From: Schistocephalus solidus
Lineage: Eukaryota > Platyhelminthes > Cestoda > Diphyllobothriidea > Diphyllobothriidae
Length of the DNA stretch: 64,000 nucleotides
Direction of reading: 5' to 3'
NCBI GenBank assembly: GCA_017591395.1
Contig: WEDG01004125.1
Location: 186,001-250,000 of the forward strand
Of this stretch, positions 49,720 to 58,264 are shown piece by piece. The position numbers and the translations under genes are program-made. Each line of letters opens with the position of its first letter. Positions within the stretch are counted from its first letter, which is position 1. The notes beneath the pieces are model-generated. The model did not search any database, was not told the DNA's origin, and was given only the letters and a program-made list of their open reading frames with translations.

Positions 49720-51042
49720 TTGTTCCTGTACACTGCCCGTAGTCTGACGACGAGCTGGGGGACCAGTCTCGAAAATTTACGCATTAAAGTTTCTATTTTT
49801 CCCAAACAATTTCGTCTTTTCTCGGGCTTCATCGCTGAGGCAGTTCTCCAAAAGCTTGAGGATCTGGTTTTCGCAAACTATAGGCCAATGTTTTGGACTC
49901 GATACGTCCATGATACCTTCGTCATCATCAAACGAGAAATGATCGAAGAATTCCATAATGTCCTGAATTCCATCTTCCTGGACATCCAATTCACAATGGA
50001 GGCCGAAATTAACAACCAATTGCCATTCCTGGATGTTCTTGTCCATCGAAAATCACACGGGCACATAAAAACTACGGTTTATAGAAAGGCAACCAAAACA
50101 CGCCAAATCATAAGTTACCACAATAAGCAGCCGCTGTGCCACAAACGCAGCTGTGTGCGAACTCTCTATAGAAGGGCAGAAAAACATTGCAGCGAGTCGG
50201 ACGACAAAAGGGCAGAACTCCTCTACTTCCAGCGCCTTTTCATGGCCAACGGATACCCTCGTAACTTCATCGAGCGCAGCAGGCTGGCCAAACCAAGACA
50301 AAATCTGGTAACAGAACAGCCAAAAGTCTGGCGTGCACTGCCATACATTGACGGCGTCTCTGAGGCAGTTTCCCGCCTCCTCAGACCGCTGGGGATCGGA
50401 ATCGCCCATCGACCGGATTCAACCATTCGGAATCTAGTTGTGAGACCGAAAGCCGCCCTTCCACGAGGTGAGACGTCAAACATCATCTACCGGATCCAAT
50501 GTGACTCCTGTGAAGTTAACTACGTCGGAGAGACAGGGAAGCGGTTGCAGAACCGTGTTACCGAACACGTGCGGGCAGTGAGGAGAATGGACCCATTGTC
50601 CCTGGTGGCGGAACACTGTGCGAACTCTGGGCACACGTTCGCCTTCCGAAATGCCGAAATCCTGGGTCGAGGAAATGACAACGTAATCAGGGAAACAATC
50701 GAAGCCTGGCACACGGAGCCTACGTCGATCAACCGTTGTGTCGCCCTTCCAGCAGCCTACCAGGCCCTCCGGGCGCAGCTCATCGAACGTAAGAGCAAAC
50801 ACGGCATTAGGCCAAACGTGAATTCCACCGCGGGAGAACCTAGGACGGATATGCACCTAACCACGCCACAATTCGGGGCCGACGAAGGCGCAGTCATGAT
50901 TACCGCCGCATCAATTACTACCCCGACAGACGAGGAGGCATGCCCTCAGGACACAAACATGACTATCGACCCAGGGCGCCATTTGAGTTCAATGCGGACC
51001 CAGACAATGGCCACCCCCCTCAACCAGAGACATGTCAACTGA
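49720..51042 (+). pseudogene. PLE copy B: C-terminal RT plus GIY-YIG endonuclease, open frame
   Basis: A continuous 440-codon frame. About the first 34 codons (49720-49820) are unrelated flanking sequence; homology to copy C starts at SGFIAEAVLQKLE. The RT catalytic box reads YVHD (49903-49914), with His replacing the first Asp, so polymerase activity is expected to be lost. LPFLDVLVHRK follows, then the linker WRALPYIDGVSEAVSRLLRP and the endonuclease with IIYRIQCDSCEVNYVGETGK, RVTEH and later the conserved E..HTEPTSINR region. The Cys-x2-Cys pair is intact here. The C-terminal tail after the endonuclease is Thr/Pro-rich. Confidence 0.85.
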
Positions 51043-51333
51043 AAGCAATTTCCTGTGTGTATGCCGGCAAAGAACGCCAAAGCCAAAGAAGGACTCCCCC
51101 ACCCCGTCCTCCTATCGTGTACACTGTTAAGGTAAAACCGTCCAATCAACGCTGTGTTACAAAAATGGCTATCACCCTCTATAAATATTGTGAGACGCGG
51201 TACGATACTCACCTCCGACGATGGAAGCTTGTATGCTTTTGAAACGTAAGGACAATACACCTATAGTCCCTGAGATCGCCTTTTCTTCTCATTTATGTCC
51301 GGGGACACGCATCTTCGCTTCTATCAGCAATAT
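49819..51333 (+). mobile_element. Penelope-like element copy B, 5'-truncated, tandem to copy C
   Basis: From CTCGGGCTTCATCGCTGAGG (49821) to CAATAT (51333) this matches copy C at a constant offset of 2847 bp with no indel that I can see. Upstream of 49819 the match stops abruptly, so the 5' part (including RT motif A) is missing. Its 3' end is joined directly to the 5' end of copy C. A partial copy preceding a full copy head-to-tail is the established pseudo-LTR arrangement of PLEs. Confidence 0.88.
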
Positions 51334-51442
51334 TTTCGGGCGCGAAGCGCTTGAGTCAGCACGACGTTGGGAAACCTTTGCCCTTCGTGTGTCATCTACG
51401 TACGCGCAAATCTAGTTCCTCCACAGATGCCTTGACAACAAC

Positions 51443-52588
51443 GTGCTTCCGAAGAGCTTGTCTTACAGGCCACCGGTGAACACAAGTCTGGCCAAACGGT
51501 GGGTGATGCAACACGGCAGACGAATGATACGGGCGCTCCTCCAGGACTGCCATCTTCGATTACGGAAATATAACGCGGTTTTGAGCCAAGCGGTTGCAAA
51601 GTGTGCTGAACTCATTGGCGAAGATGGAACTACATTTTTGCGACATGTGATAAGTAGACGAGCCAGAGAATTACGGGCAAAACGAGATGCGGATCTGGCG
51701 GATAAGCTTCGAAATATAAGCCACTCACCTGAGGAAGAGACTGATGTCCTAGTCCACAATCTGTCCTCTAAACAGTTGACGCCTGGACAGCTGAAGGTTC
51801 TGAGTCATGGGGCTTGCTTCAATACCGCAGACGACGATCCGTTTAACCTCGTTGCCACAGTCGAATCAATTCTCAAACAAACCGGGGAATCCGATGAAAC
51901 AAAACACCTTGTTCGGCAACAGGTAACCGCTTTGGTAATGGCGCATAAACCACGCGCAATTTTTACCAGAGTGGAGCAGGATGCTGTCAAGAGTCTGAGA
52001 GCTGACACGAATATTGTGATACTACCAGCGGACAAAGGAAGTTCTACAGTCGTCTTGGATAAGACCGACTATATTCAAAAGGCAAACAACCTGCTGGAAG
52101 ACCGACAGGCATATCTTCGATGCGATGGTGAACCGATGAAGAAGCTGATGATGCAGCTAGACAAAACGCTTGCCGATATGCAGACAAACAAAGTAATAAG
52201 TAAGTCGGTAAGACTGGCAATAAAACCATCAGATGCGGCCGCAGTAAGGTTATACGGATTACCAAAAGTACATAAGGCCGATATTCCCCTCCGTCCAATT
52301 GTGTCATTGAGTGGTGCACCAACATTCAATATGGCTAAATGTTTGTTCCGACACCTGAAGTCTCTCACCTCGGGCGCAGCCACAACGGTCACTTCGGCTA
52401 CTCAGTTCCTGGAACGGCTCAGGGGGATGCGACTCACCACAGACGAGGTCATGGTGTCATTTGATGTCACCTCTCTCTTCACTTCAATCCCGCAGGACTT
52501 AGCAGTCAAAACGGTGAGCGAATTGCTTAAGAAGCAGTACGATGATGCAGGCGAGTCGGTGAAGGGGGACATCTTGTCCAACTCTTAA
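51443..52588 (+). pseudogene. PLE copy C: N-terminal region and first half of RT
   Basis: 381 codons. Conserved PLE blocks: LRADTNIVILPADKGSSTVV and KTDY (about residues 193-218), RLYGLPKVHKADIPLRPIVS (about 272-291), and motif A VMVSFDVTSLFTSIPQDL (about 342-359). An N-terminal region with HGRRMIRALLQDCHLRLRKY precedes. The frame ends at TAA 52586-52588 only because one base is missing relative to the following frame; the shift lies at or just before the GGGGG run near 52564-52568. The start used is the first ATG of the open frame; the true start could be slightly upstream. Confidence 0.85.
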
Positions 52589-53889
52589 AATTCTGTCTGA
52601 AGACGTACTTCACCTTCGAGAGGACCATGTACGAACAGATCATAGGGACACCAATGGGATCGCCGCTCTCGGGCTTCATCGCTGAGGTAGTTCTCCAAAA
52701 GCTTGAGGCTCTGGTTTTCGCAAACTACAGGCCAACGTTTTGGACTCGATACGTCGACGATACCTTCGTCATCATCAAACGAGAAATGATCGAAGAATTC
52801 CATAATGTCCTGATTTCCATCTTCTCGGACATCCAATTCACAATGGAGGCCGAAATTAACGACAAACTGCTATTCCTGGATGTTCTTGTCCATCGAAAAT
52901 CCAACCAGCACATAAAAACTACGGTTTATAGGAAGGCAACCAACACACGCCAAATCCTAAGTTACCACAGTAAGCACCCGTTGTGCCTCAAACGCAGCTG
53001 TGTGCGAACTCTCTATAGAAGGGCAGAAACACATTGCAGCGAGTCGGACGACAAAAGGGCAGAACTCCCCTACCTCCAGCGCCTTTTCATGGCCAACGGA
53101 TACCCTCGTGACTTCATCGAGCGCAGTAGGCTGGCCAAACCAAGACAAAATCTGGTAACAGAACAGCCAAAAGTCTGGCGTGCACTGCCATACATTGACG
53201 GCGTCTCTGAGGCAGTTTCTCGCCTCCTCAGACCGCTGGGGATCGGAATCGCCCATCGACCGGATTCAACCATTCGGAATCTAGTTATGAGACCGAAAGC
53301 CCCCCTTCCACGAGGTGAGACGCTAAACATCATCTACCGGATCCAATATGACTCCTGTGAATTTAAATACGTCGGAGAGACAGGGAAGCGGTTGCGGACC
53401 CGTGTTACCGAACATGTGCGGGCAGTGAGGAGAATGGACCCATTGTCCCTGGTGGCGGAACACTGTGCGAACTCTGGGCACACGTTGGCCTTCCGAAACG
53501 CCGAATTTCTGGGTCGAGGAAATGACCGCGTAACCAAGGAAACAATCAAAGCCTGGCACACGGAGCCTACGTCGATCAACCGTTGTGTCGTTCTTCCAGC
53601 AGCCTACCAGGTCCTCCGGGCGCAGCTCATCGAACGTAAAAGCAAACACGGCATTAGGCCAAACGTGAATTCCACCGCGGGCGAACCTAGGACAGATATG
53701 CACCTAACCACGCCACAATTCGGGGCCGACGAAGGCGCAGTCATGATTACCGCCGCATTAATTACTACCCCGACAGACGAGGAGGCATGCCCTCAGGACA
53801 CAAACATGACTATCGACCCAGGGCGCCATTTGAGTTCAATGCGGACCCAGACAATGGCCAGCCCCCTCAACCAGAGACATGTCAACTGA
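52570..53889 (+). pseudogene. PLE copy C: second half of RT and GIY-YIG endonuclease
   Basis: Continues copy C in the frame one base back: HLVQLLKFCLKTYFTFER, then GTPMGSPLSGFIAE, the intact catalytic box YVDD (52750-52761), LFLDVLVHRK, the linker WRALPYIDGVSEAVSRLLRP, and the endonuclease (IIYRIQYDSCEFKYVGETGK, RVTEH). The first Cys of the Cys-x2-Cys pair, present in copies A and B, is Tyr here (QYDSC). About 40 residues differ from copy B over roughly 400 aligned, by eye. The long antisense open frames across this interval are codon-bias shadows. Confidence 0.85.
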
Positions 53890-54176
53890 AAGCAATTTCC
53901 TGTGTGTATGCCGGCAAAGAACGCCAAAGCCAAAGAAGGACTCCCCCACCCCGTCCTCCTATCGTGTACACTGTTAAGGTAAACCCGTTCAATCAACGCT
54001 GTGTTACAAAAATGGCTATCACCCCCTCTAAATACTGTGAGACGAAGTACGATACTCACCTCCGACGGTGGAAGCTTGTATGCTTTTGAAACGTCAGGAC
54101 AATACACCTATAGTGCCTGAGATCGCCTTTTCTTCTCATTTATGTCCGGCGACACGCATTTTTGTTTCTATCGGCA

Positions 54177-54196
54177 ATATATATATATATATATAT
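54177..54196. repeat. (AT)n microsatellite at the PLE copy C 3' end
   Basis: Ten AT dinucleotides separate the PLE end from the SINE-derived hairpin that begins at 54201. Confidence 0.85.
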
Positions 54197-54200
54197 TGGT

Positions 54201-54367
54201 AATGTGGAACTGACAAAGACAAGGGAGACCGGAATGGCCATTTCTGGCTTATTAGCCGTTCGAATCCCAAGGTGTTCCACACTTGGGATTGGGTATGACT
54301 GGCTGATGACGGCTAATAAGCCAGAAATGGCCATTCCGGTCTCCCTTGTCTTTGTCGGTTCCACATT
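54201..54367. repeat. Long inverted repeat (59 bp arms) made of SINE tail
   Basis: Arm 54201-54259 is the reverse complement of arm 54309-54367 with a single mismatch (a G.U pair in RNA), around a 49 nt loop. The loop holds a nested 9 bp hairpin (AATCCCAAG at 54263-54271 with CTTGGGATT at 54282-54290) and a B-box-like GTTCGAATCCC spanning the left arm end. The right arm plus loop is an ordinary forward stretch of the hammerhead SINE; the left arm is an inverted copy of its tail that stops inside the ribozyme core. Open frames on both strands here arise from the palindrome. Confidence 0.9.
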
Positions 54368-54477
54368 AACAACATATGCTACATGTCGCTATGCGACTGC
54401 CTGTGAGTACTCTAGTCTGAGTTCCAGGGCACAACGGAACATAAATGTTCCTTAAGCAGATCGGTGAGCCACACACT

Positions 54478-54480
<3 letters not shown>
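54260..54480 (+). mobile_element. tRNA-derived SINE-like repeat, partial copy S3
   Basis: Forward SINE sequence from the B-box/loop through the hammerhead, tail (CGACTGCCTGTGAGTACTC, TTCCAGGGCACAACGG, ACATAAATGTTC) and into the start of a following unit (GTGAGCCACACACTATCA), where it stops at (AT)n. The tail-to-next-start junction matches that at about 11140-11225, showing the element also existed here as a tandem. Confidence 0.7.
54297..54341 (+). ncRNA. Hammerhead ribozyme, best-preserved copy
   Basis: Stem I: GACTGG (54297-54302) pairs with CCGGTC (54336-54341), five Watson-Crick pairs and one G.U. The core CTGATGA is at 54303-54309. Stem II: GGCT (54311-54314) with AGCC (54319-54322), loop AATA; closing pair 10.1/11.1 is C310 against A323, a mismatch (other copies have T, restoring U-A). 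GAAA at 54324-54327. Stem III is the palindrome ATGGCCAT (54327-54334), which cannot close within one molecule but could pair between two, as in known short-stem-III dimeric hammerheads. Predicted cleavage follows T54335 (AUU site). All invariant core bases are present. Confidence 0.72.

Positions 54481-54536
<56 letters not shown>
54481..54536. repeat. (AT)28 microsatellite
   Basis: 56 bp of pure AT dinucleotide directly after the SINE fragment ending CACACACTATC; it reads as a Tyr/Ile run in an overlapping open frame, which is not a gene. Confidence 0.95.
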
Positions 54537-54539
<3 letters not shown>

Positions 54540-54862
54540 ATATATTATACTTTACAGTGAGAGCACGGATAGCTGATGGCCGAAAAAATCAGACGATAGT
54601 CAGACAGCCGATGCTTACTCACCCGCATGTTTGCAACTTAGTTATTTTCCACAATTGTAAATTATTATGTACCTCCGATCGATATGTGCTTGTTATGCGT
54701 CTGGTCAAGACAGGCAGGAAAAAATCATGAGTGGGCAGTGCGTTGGTAGGCAGATACTCACCAATCGGTTAACAGATTCACTCGTCCCATTCGGGCTTAT
54801 GGTTCACTCTCCATCCCCGCCAACAGCTACACAACTGCTAAAATTATAGCCAGATGAACACT

Positions 54863-55098
54863 GCTGAGAAAGACCAGGGAGACAGATGTGGCCATTTATG
54901 ACATATTAGCCATCATAAGTCGGCTGGATCAAGCCCGAAACTAGCTAATGGGAGCGGACAGGCGAGTTCAGGGAAATAGTCGACAAGACAGATACATGAC
55001 CATTGGAATTAGGTCTTTATTAACCTGACGTATAGGATTCTCCTTTGACTACAGGAGCCAGAAATAGCCAATCCAGTCATCCTACTTTGTGAAAGTTA
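54863..55098. repeat. Decayed SINE copies in inverted orientation (S4)
   Basis: At 54863-54916, GAGAAAGACCAGGGAGAC and GGCCATTTATGACATATTAGCCATCAT are a degraded reverse copy of the SINE tail and ribozyme region; on the minus strand TGATGGCTAAT keeps the T at stem II position 10.1. At 55053-55098, AGGAGCCAGAAATAGCCAATCC and GTCATCCTACTTTGTGAAAG are a degraded forward copy. Together they mimic the hairpin at 54201-54367 but with a longer spacer and much more divergence, suggesting an older inverted pair. Confidence 0.5.
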
Positions 55099-58000
55099 TG
55101 TTTTTTGGCATTTAATGCAGTATGTGCCGGGCATATGTGTAAGGTACTACTAGATTAAGTCATTGGTGGAAGCCGTCATTCTCATCAGCTTAATGATAAA
55201 ATGTGCACACCTCTGTTTGGCACATCAGTAACAGGTGTCAACCTGTCACCAGGATTCCCATTAACCTACAATCCCACCAGTGGCCTAACTGTGTTAGGCC
55301 AACATCGAAGAAATAAACCTATTTAGAAAAAACACGATGCGTAGCAGCTGTTCTGAAACTGGCTACTGAAATTTTTATCCTCATACAACTAACAGTATCC
55401 ACTTATTCCCCACCCATTACAAATGTTCTAGGTGGGGGCACACGAACACTTGGCATGTGACATCGAGAGCCAAACTATAAATTAACCTAGGCGACCGTTT
55501 TCGGCTGATTTTGCATGTGCTAAGCAATTGAAATGTGTATTATTCGCAACGTTTATTACCCTTTTTCCTGTATTCTTTTGATAACAAATTACGTGTTGTT
55601 TTAGTAGGAAAAATGATTTAGTTCAATTTTTCCGAACGTTTATGATCATTATATGTTTAAGATTGTGCAAAATACATTTAAACCGCATTGTACTGCTCCG
55701 GTTATTCATACCCCTTATGTAAATAATGCCCTTCTTTCGAATTAACAACTGATATCGTCCGAAGCATAAACGACATGAGCAGTAAGAAAAACCGGTATAT
55801 GGATAAAGTTAATATTCAAAATGGTCAAATACCTGACTGTAGCTTTAAAGTGACGCGAGGGATGACATGCAGTGTTGTTTAGTTGTCACGTTGAAGCAAG
55901 CAGTAAAGAAAAGGAAACGGGAAAATATATTTCTTGTTTAATTAGACTTTTACCTCAGCGCAGTCCTTTTGAGGAATCCAAAGCAAACCAAATTAACTGC
56001 AACATTCACGAAAGCCCCAATTGGATCATCCAAATGGTTAAGAGAAACTTATGCTTTTAAATAAATTAGAAGAACATAGCTCGTAGAACAATAACTCCAA
56101 ATCAAAAACAATGGAAGATCGAAAGCAAATGGTTCGGTACTTAAAGATTTTTACATCCAAAGGTTCCATTTCTATTAACGGACAACGGAAAGTTTATATG
56201 ACTTAATACCAAATAAGCACAAAAAATGTGTGTACATGTGTTTTTGGTAAAATGTTTCTTCAATGCCAATATCATCGCGAAACAACAAAAATTGAAATAT
56301 TTTAGAATATTATTTTTTAGAATATTTATACTGAGTGAGACATTTCTGGATGGCTAAATGTTAGCTCATTACAGGCTGACGCCATGTCGGGTAAAATATA
56401 TCTTGGCATCATGCCTTAGGATAACAAATATCACAATACTATTACAGCAATATTTCCTTACCGAGTAGGCCTCTAAGAAGTTTGGCTAACTTTCCCTAAT
56501 ATTGGTCACTGGTTTATGCACAGAATGAATGGTACTGGTTGTTTAAACTTTGACTTCTTTGCAAAAAGAGAAAAAAACTTTTATCCTTCTTTTGGATATA
56601 TTTTTTTACTAACATTAAAGAACCTTAGACCATGAATGCTTTATTTCTGATTGAAGCACAAACGTAAATTATTAAAAATAGATGCATTGATGACTTGCCA
56701 ACCTTAAAATGGTGGCAATTGGCAATGTATAAGATTGTACTCGGGTAATGCGAACTAAGACGCAAGGCAACACACAATACGAAACAGATGGTAAGGGGAG
56801 CTTTTTCGGGTGGACACAGGGTGTTCTGAAGTAAAGAAATAAGAAAAAACCGCATTTGCTTATTTGTATAAGGATAAAATGAAGTGCACCGTTATTATTA
56901 TGCTTCAGACTACCAGCGGCATTGTGCTAAAGTACAGTGAGGTAAGAGCTAGGCCAGTTACAGTTTAAAAGTATTCACCTTATGTTTGGAGTGATTTTGT
57001 TGAGTTAACCTGAAGACATGGAAAAGTTGCCCCTAGAAGTAAGCGCTGGGCCGGCTGTTTTACATGACTATGATTAAACCCGTATCAAAATATTAAAAAA
57101 CGTAGTCAGAAGAACAATTCAGGCGAGCAAACCTATCCATTCTCTTAGATTACCTCGCTCACTGTCCTTATTCAAAAAGTGAGCTGGTGATGACATCTCA
57201 TGATGCCATAGTTTAAAGCATTGTTGCTATCTTTGCAATTTCTAAATTTCACAGGAATAGAGAGACATGTCTACCACGACATTAACTATCGGTCGCCACT
57301 GGCTATGGCATGATTGCGGGCATGTCATCGTCAGCCGCTCAATCTAAGTGGAAAAATTGTCAGCCCGCATCAGAATATGTACTGCGGTTGCCGCCCTACG
57401 TAACAGTCCACCTATCATACAACTTGCGCACAACCTAAATCGAATTTTGGGTAAGACGCAAAAAAGCGACTAAGGTGTGCAATAGTTCCACATTAGTTAA
57501 GCGCCCGCCTTATGCCATTTTGGATATTTGCCATCAAAGGTGACACAGCATTTAAAACGAAGGCATTCAGTCAGCTTCATAAGAACCACAAAAAATACCT
57601 ATCTCCCTGTATATTTTTGTCAACAGTAGAGAGATGTGGCATCAAAAACATCGCTATCACATTGATTATATCTACTCAAATAGTATGCGAGGTTAACACA
57701 ATCAAATATGTCAATTCGAGTGAGCATTTGACAAAAAGAGGCTGTGATTGTAAAAAGCATGTTTGTTCGCTTGATATTTTCGATTTATACTGAAATTCAA
57801 CCTCAGAGTGACTATCAGATAATTCTTATGCATAAACTAGGAGCTAACACTCCTTGAATACGGCTTCAAGGCTACTGAACACCTATCCAACTTTTCGGTT
57901 GCTGCATTTATTGTAAAAGTTTTTTTGCCTCAGTTTTTCTCTCGTGGTCACCATGTGTGACGTACCTGTTTGGTTATTTGTCTAGTTTGCACTGGTAATG

Positions 58001-58102
58001 GAAACGATGCTTGCCTCCACAGACAAAGTAAAAGCAGTGATATTTGCAACCGTTTTGTCTGGTGCATTATTATATGCTGTATTTACTAATTCTGAGTTTC
58101 AG
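55099..58102. other. AT-rich sequence without recognised genes
   Basis: Only short open frames without motifs. It would be upstream intron or flank of the plus-strand gene represented by the exon at 58103-58264. A 93-codon frame at 57512-57793 shows no recognisable domain. Confidence 0.5.
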
Positions 58103-58264
58103 TGCAGATCCAGAACGTTTTATGGAAAAAAACCTTCTTCCAACTATCACATCTCCTTCTGTACTTCCGGACAGTCCGCTAATTCAGATGCTGACGTCTA
58201 TAATAACATATGGAGACGACATACGGTACACCTCGGTGGGATATTCACCTCAGGGAGATGACAC
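58103..58264 (+). CDS. Probable internal exon of an unidentified plus-strand gene
   Basis: Bounded by textbook signals: a TACTAAT branch-site match (58084-58090), acceptor TTTCAG ending at 58102, and donor GTGAGA at 58265, placed just before an in-frame TGA. The 162 nt exon gives one base, 53 codons and two bases, so it is symmetric. The peptide (starting ADPERFMEKNLLPTITSPSV, ending TSVGYSPQGDD) is Pro/Ser/Asp-rich with ordinary protein-like composition, unlike the chance frames around it. I do not recognise the family and found no partner exon. An overlapping 87-codon frame with a hydrophobic stretch (57998-58261) lacks such support. Confidence 0.45.

Larger units (their letters stand above)
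51334..54180 (+). mobile_element. Penelope-like element copy C, full length (2847 bp)
   Basis: The 5' end is set by where copy B's 3' end (CAATAT at 51328-51333) stops, and the 3' end by the same CAATAT at 54175-54180 before an (AT)n tract. The leader is about 110 bp, then RT and GIY-YIG. Apart from one frameshift the element reads through, making it the youngest-looking PLE here. Its G+C is clearly higher than the surrounding DNA. I found no hammerhead motif inside it, although PLE pseudo-LTRs often carry one; the nearest lies in the SINE hairpin just downstream. Confidence 0.88.

Noticed and set aside
49640..49720. Possible hammerhead (GTGATGACGAAA) in the spacer between PLE copies A and B
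   Set aside because: There is no room for stem II and no complementary flanks; the sequence is the stop region of copy A.
48593..54107. Many long antisense and alternate-frame open frames across the PLE copies
   Set aside because: They overlap conserved RT and endonuclease coding, recur at the same offset in copies B and C, and contain no motifs of their own.
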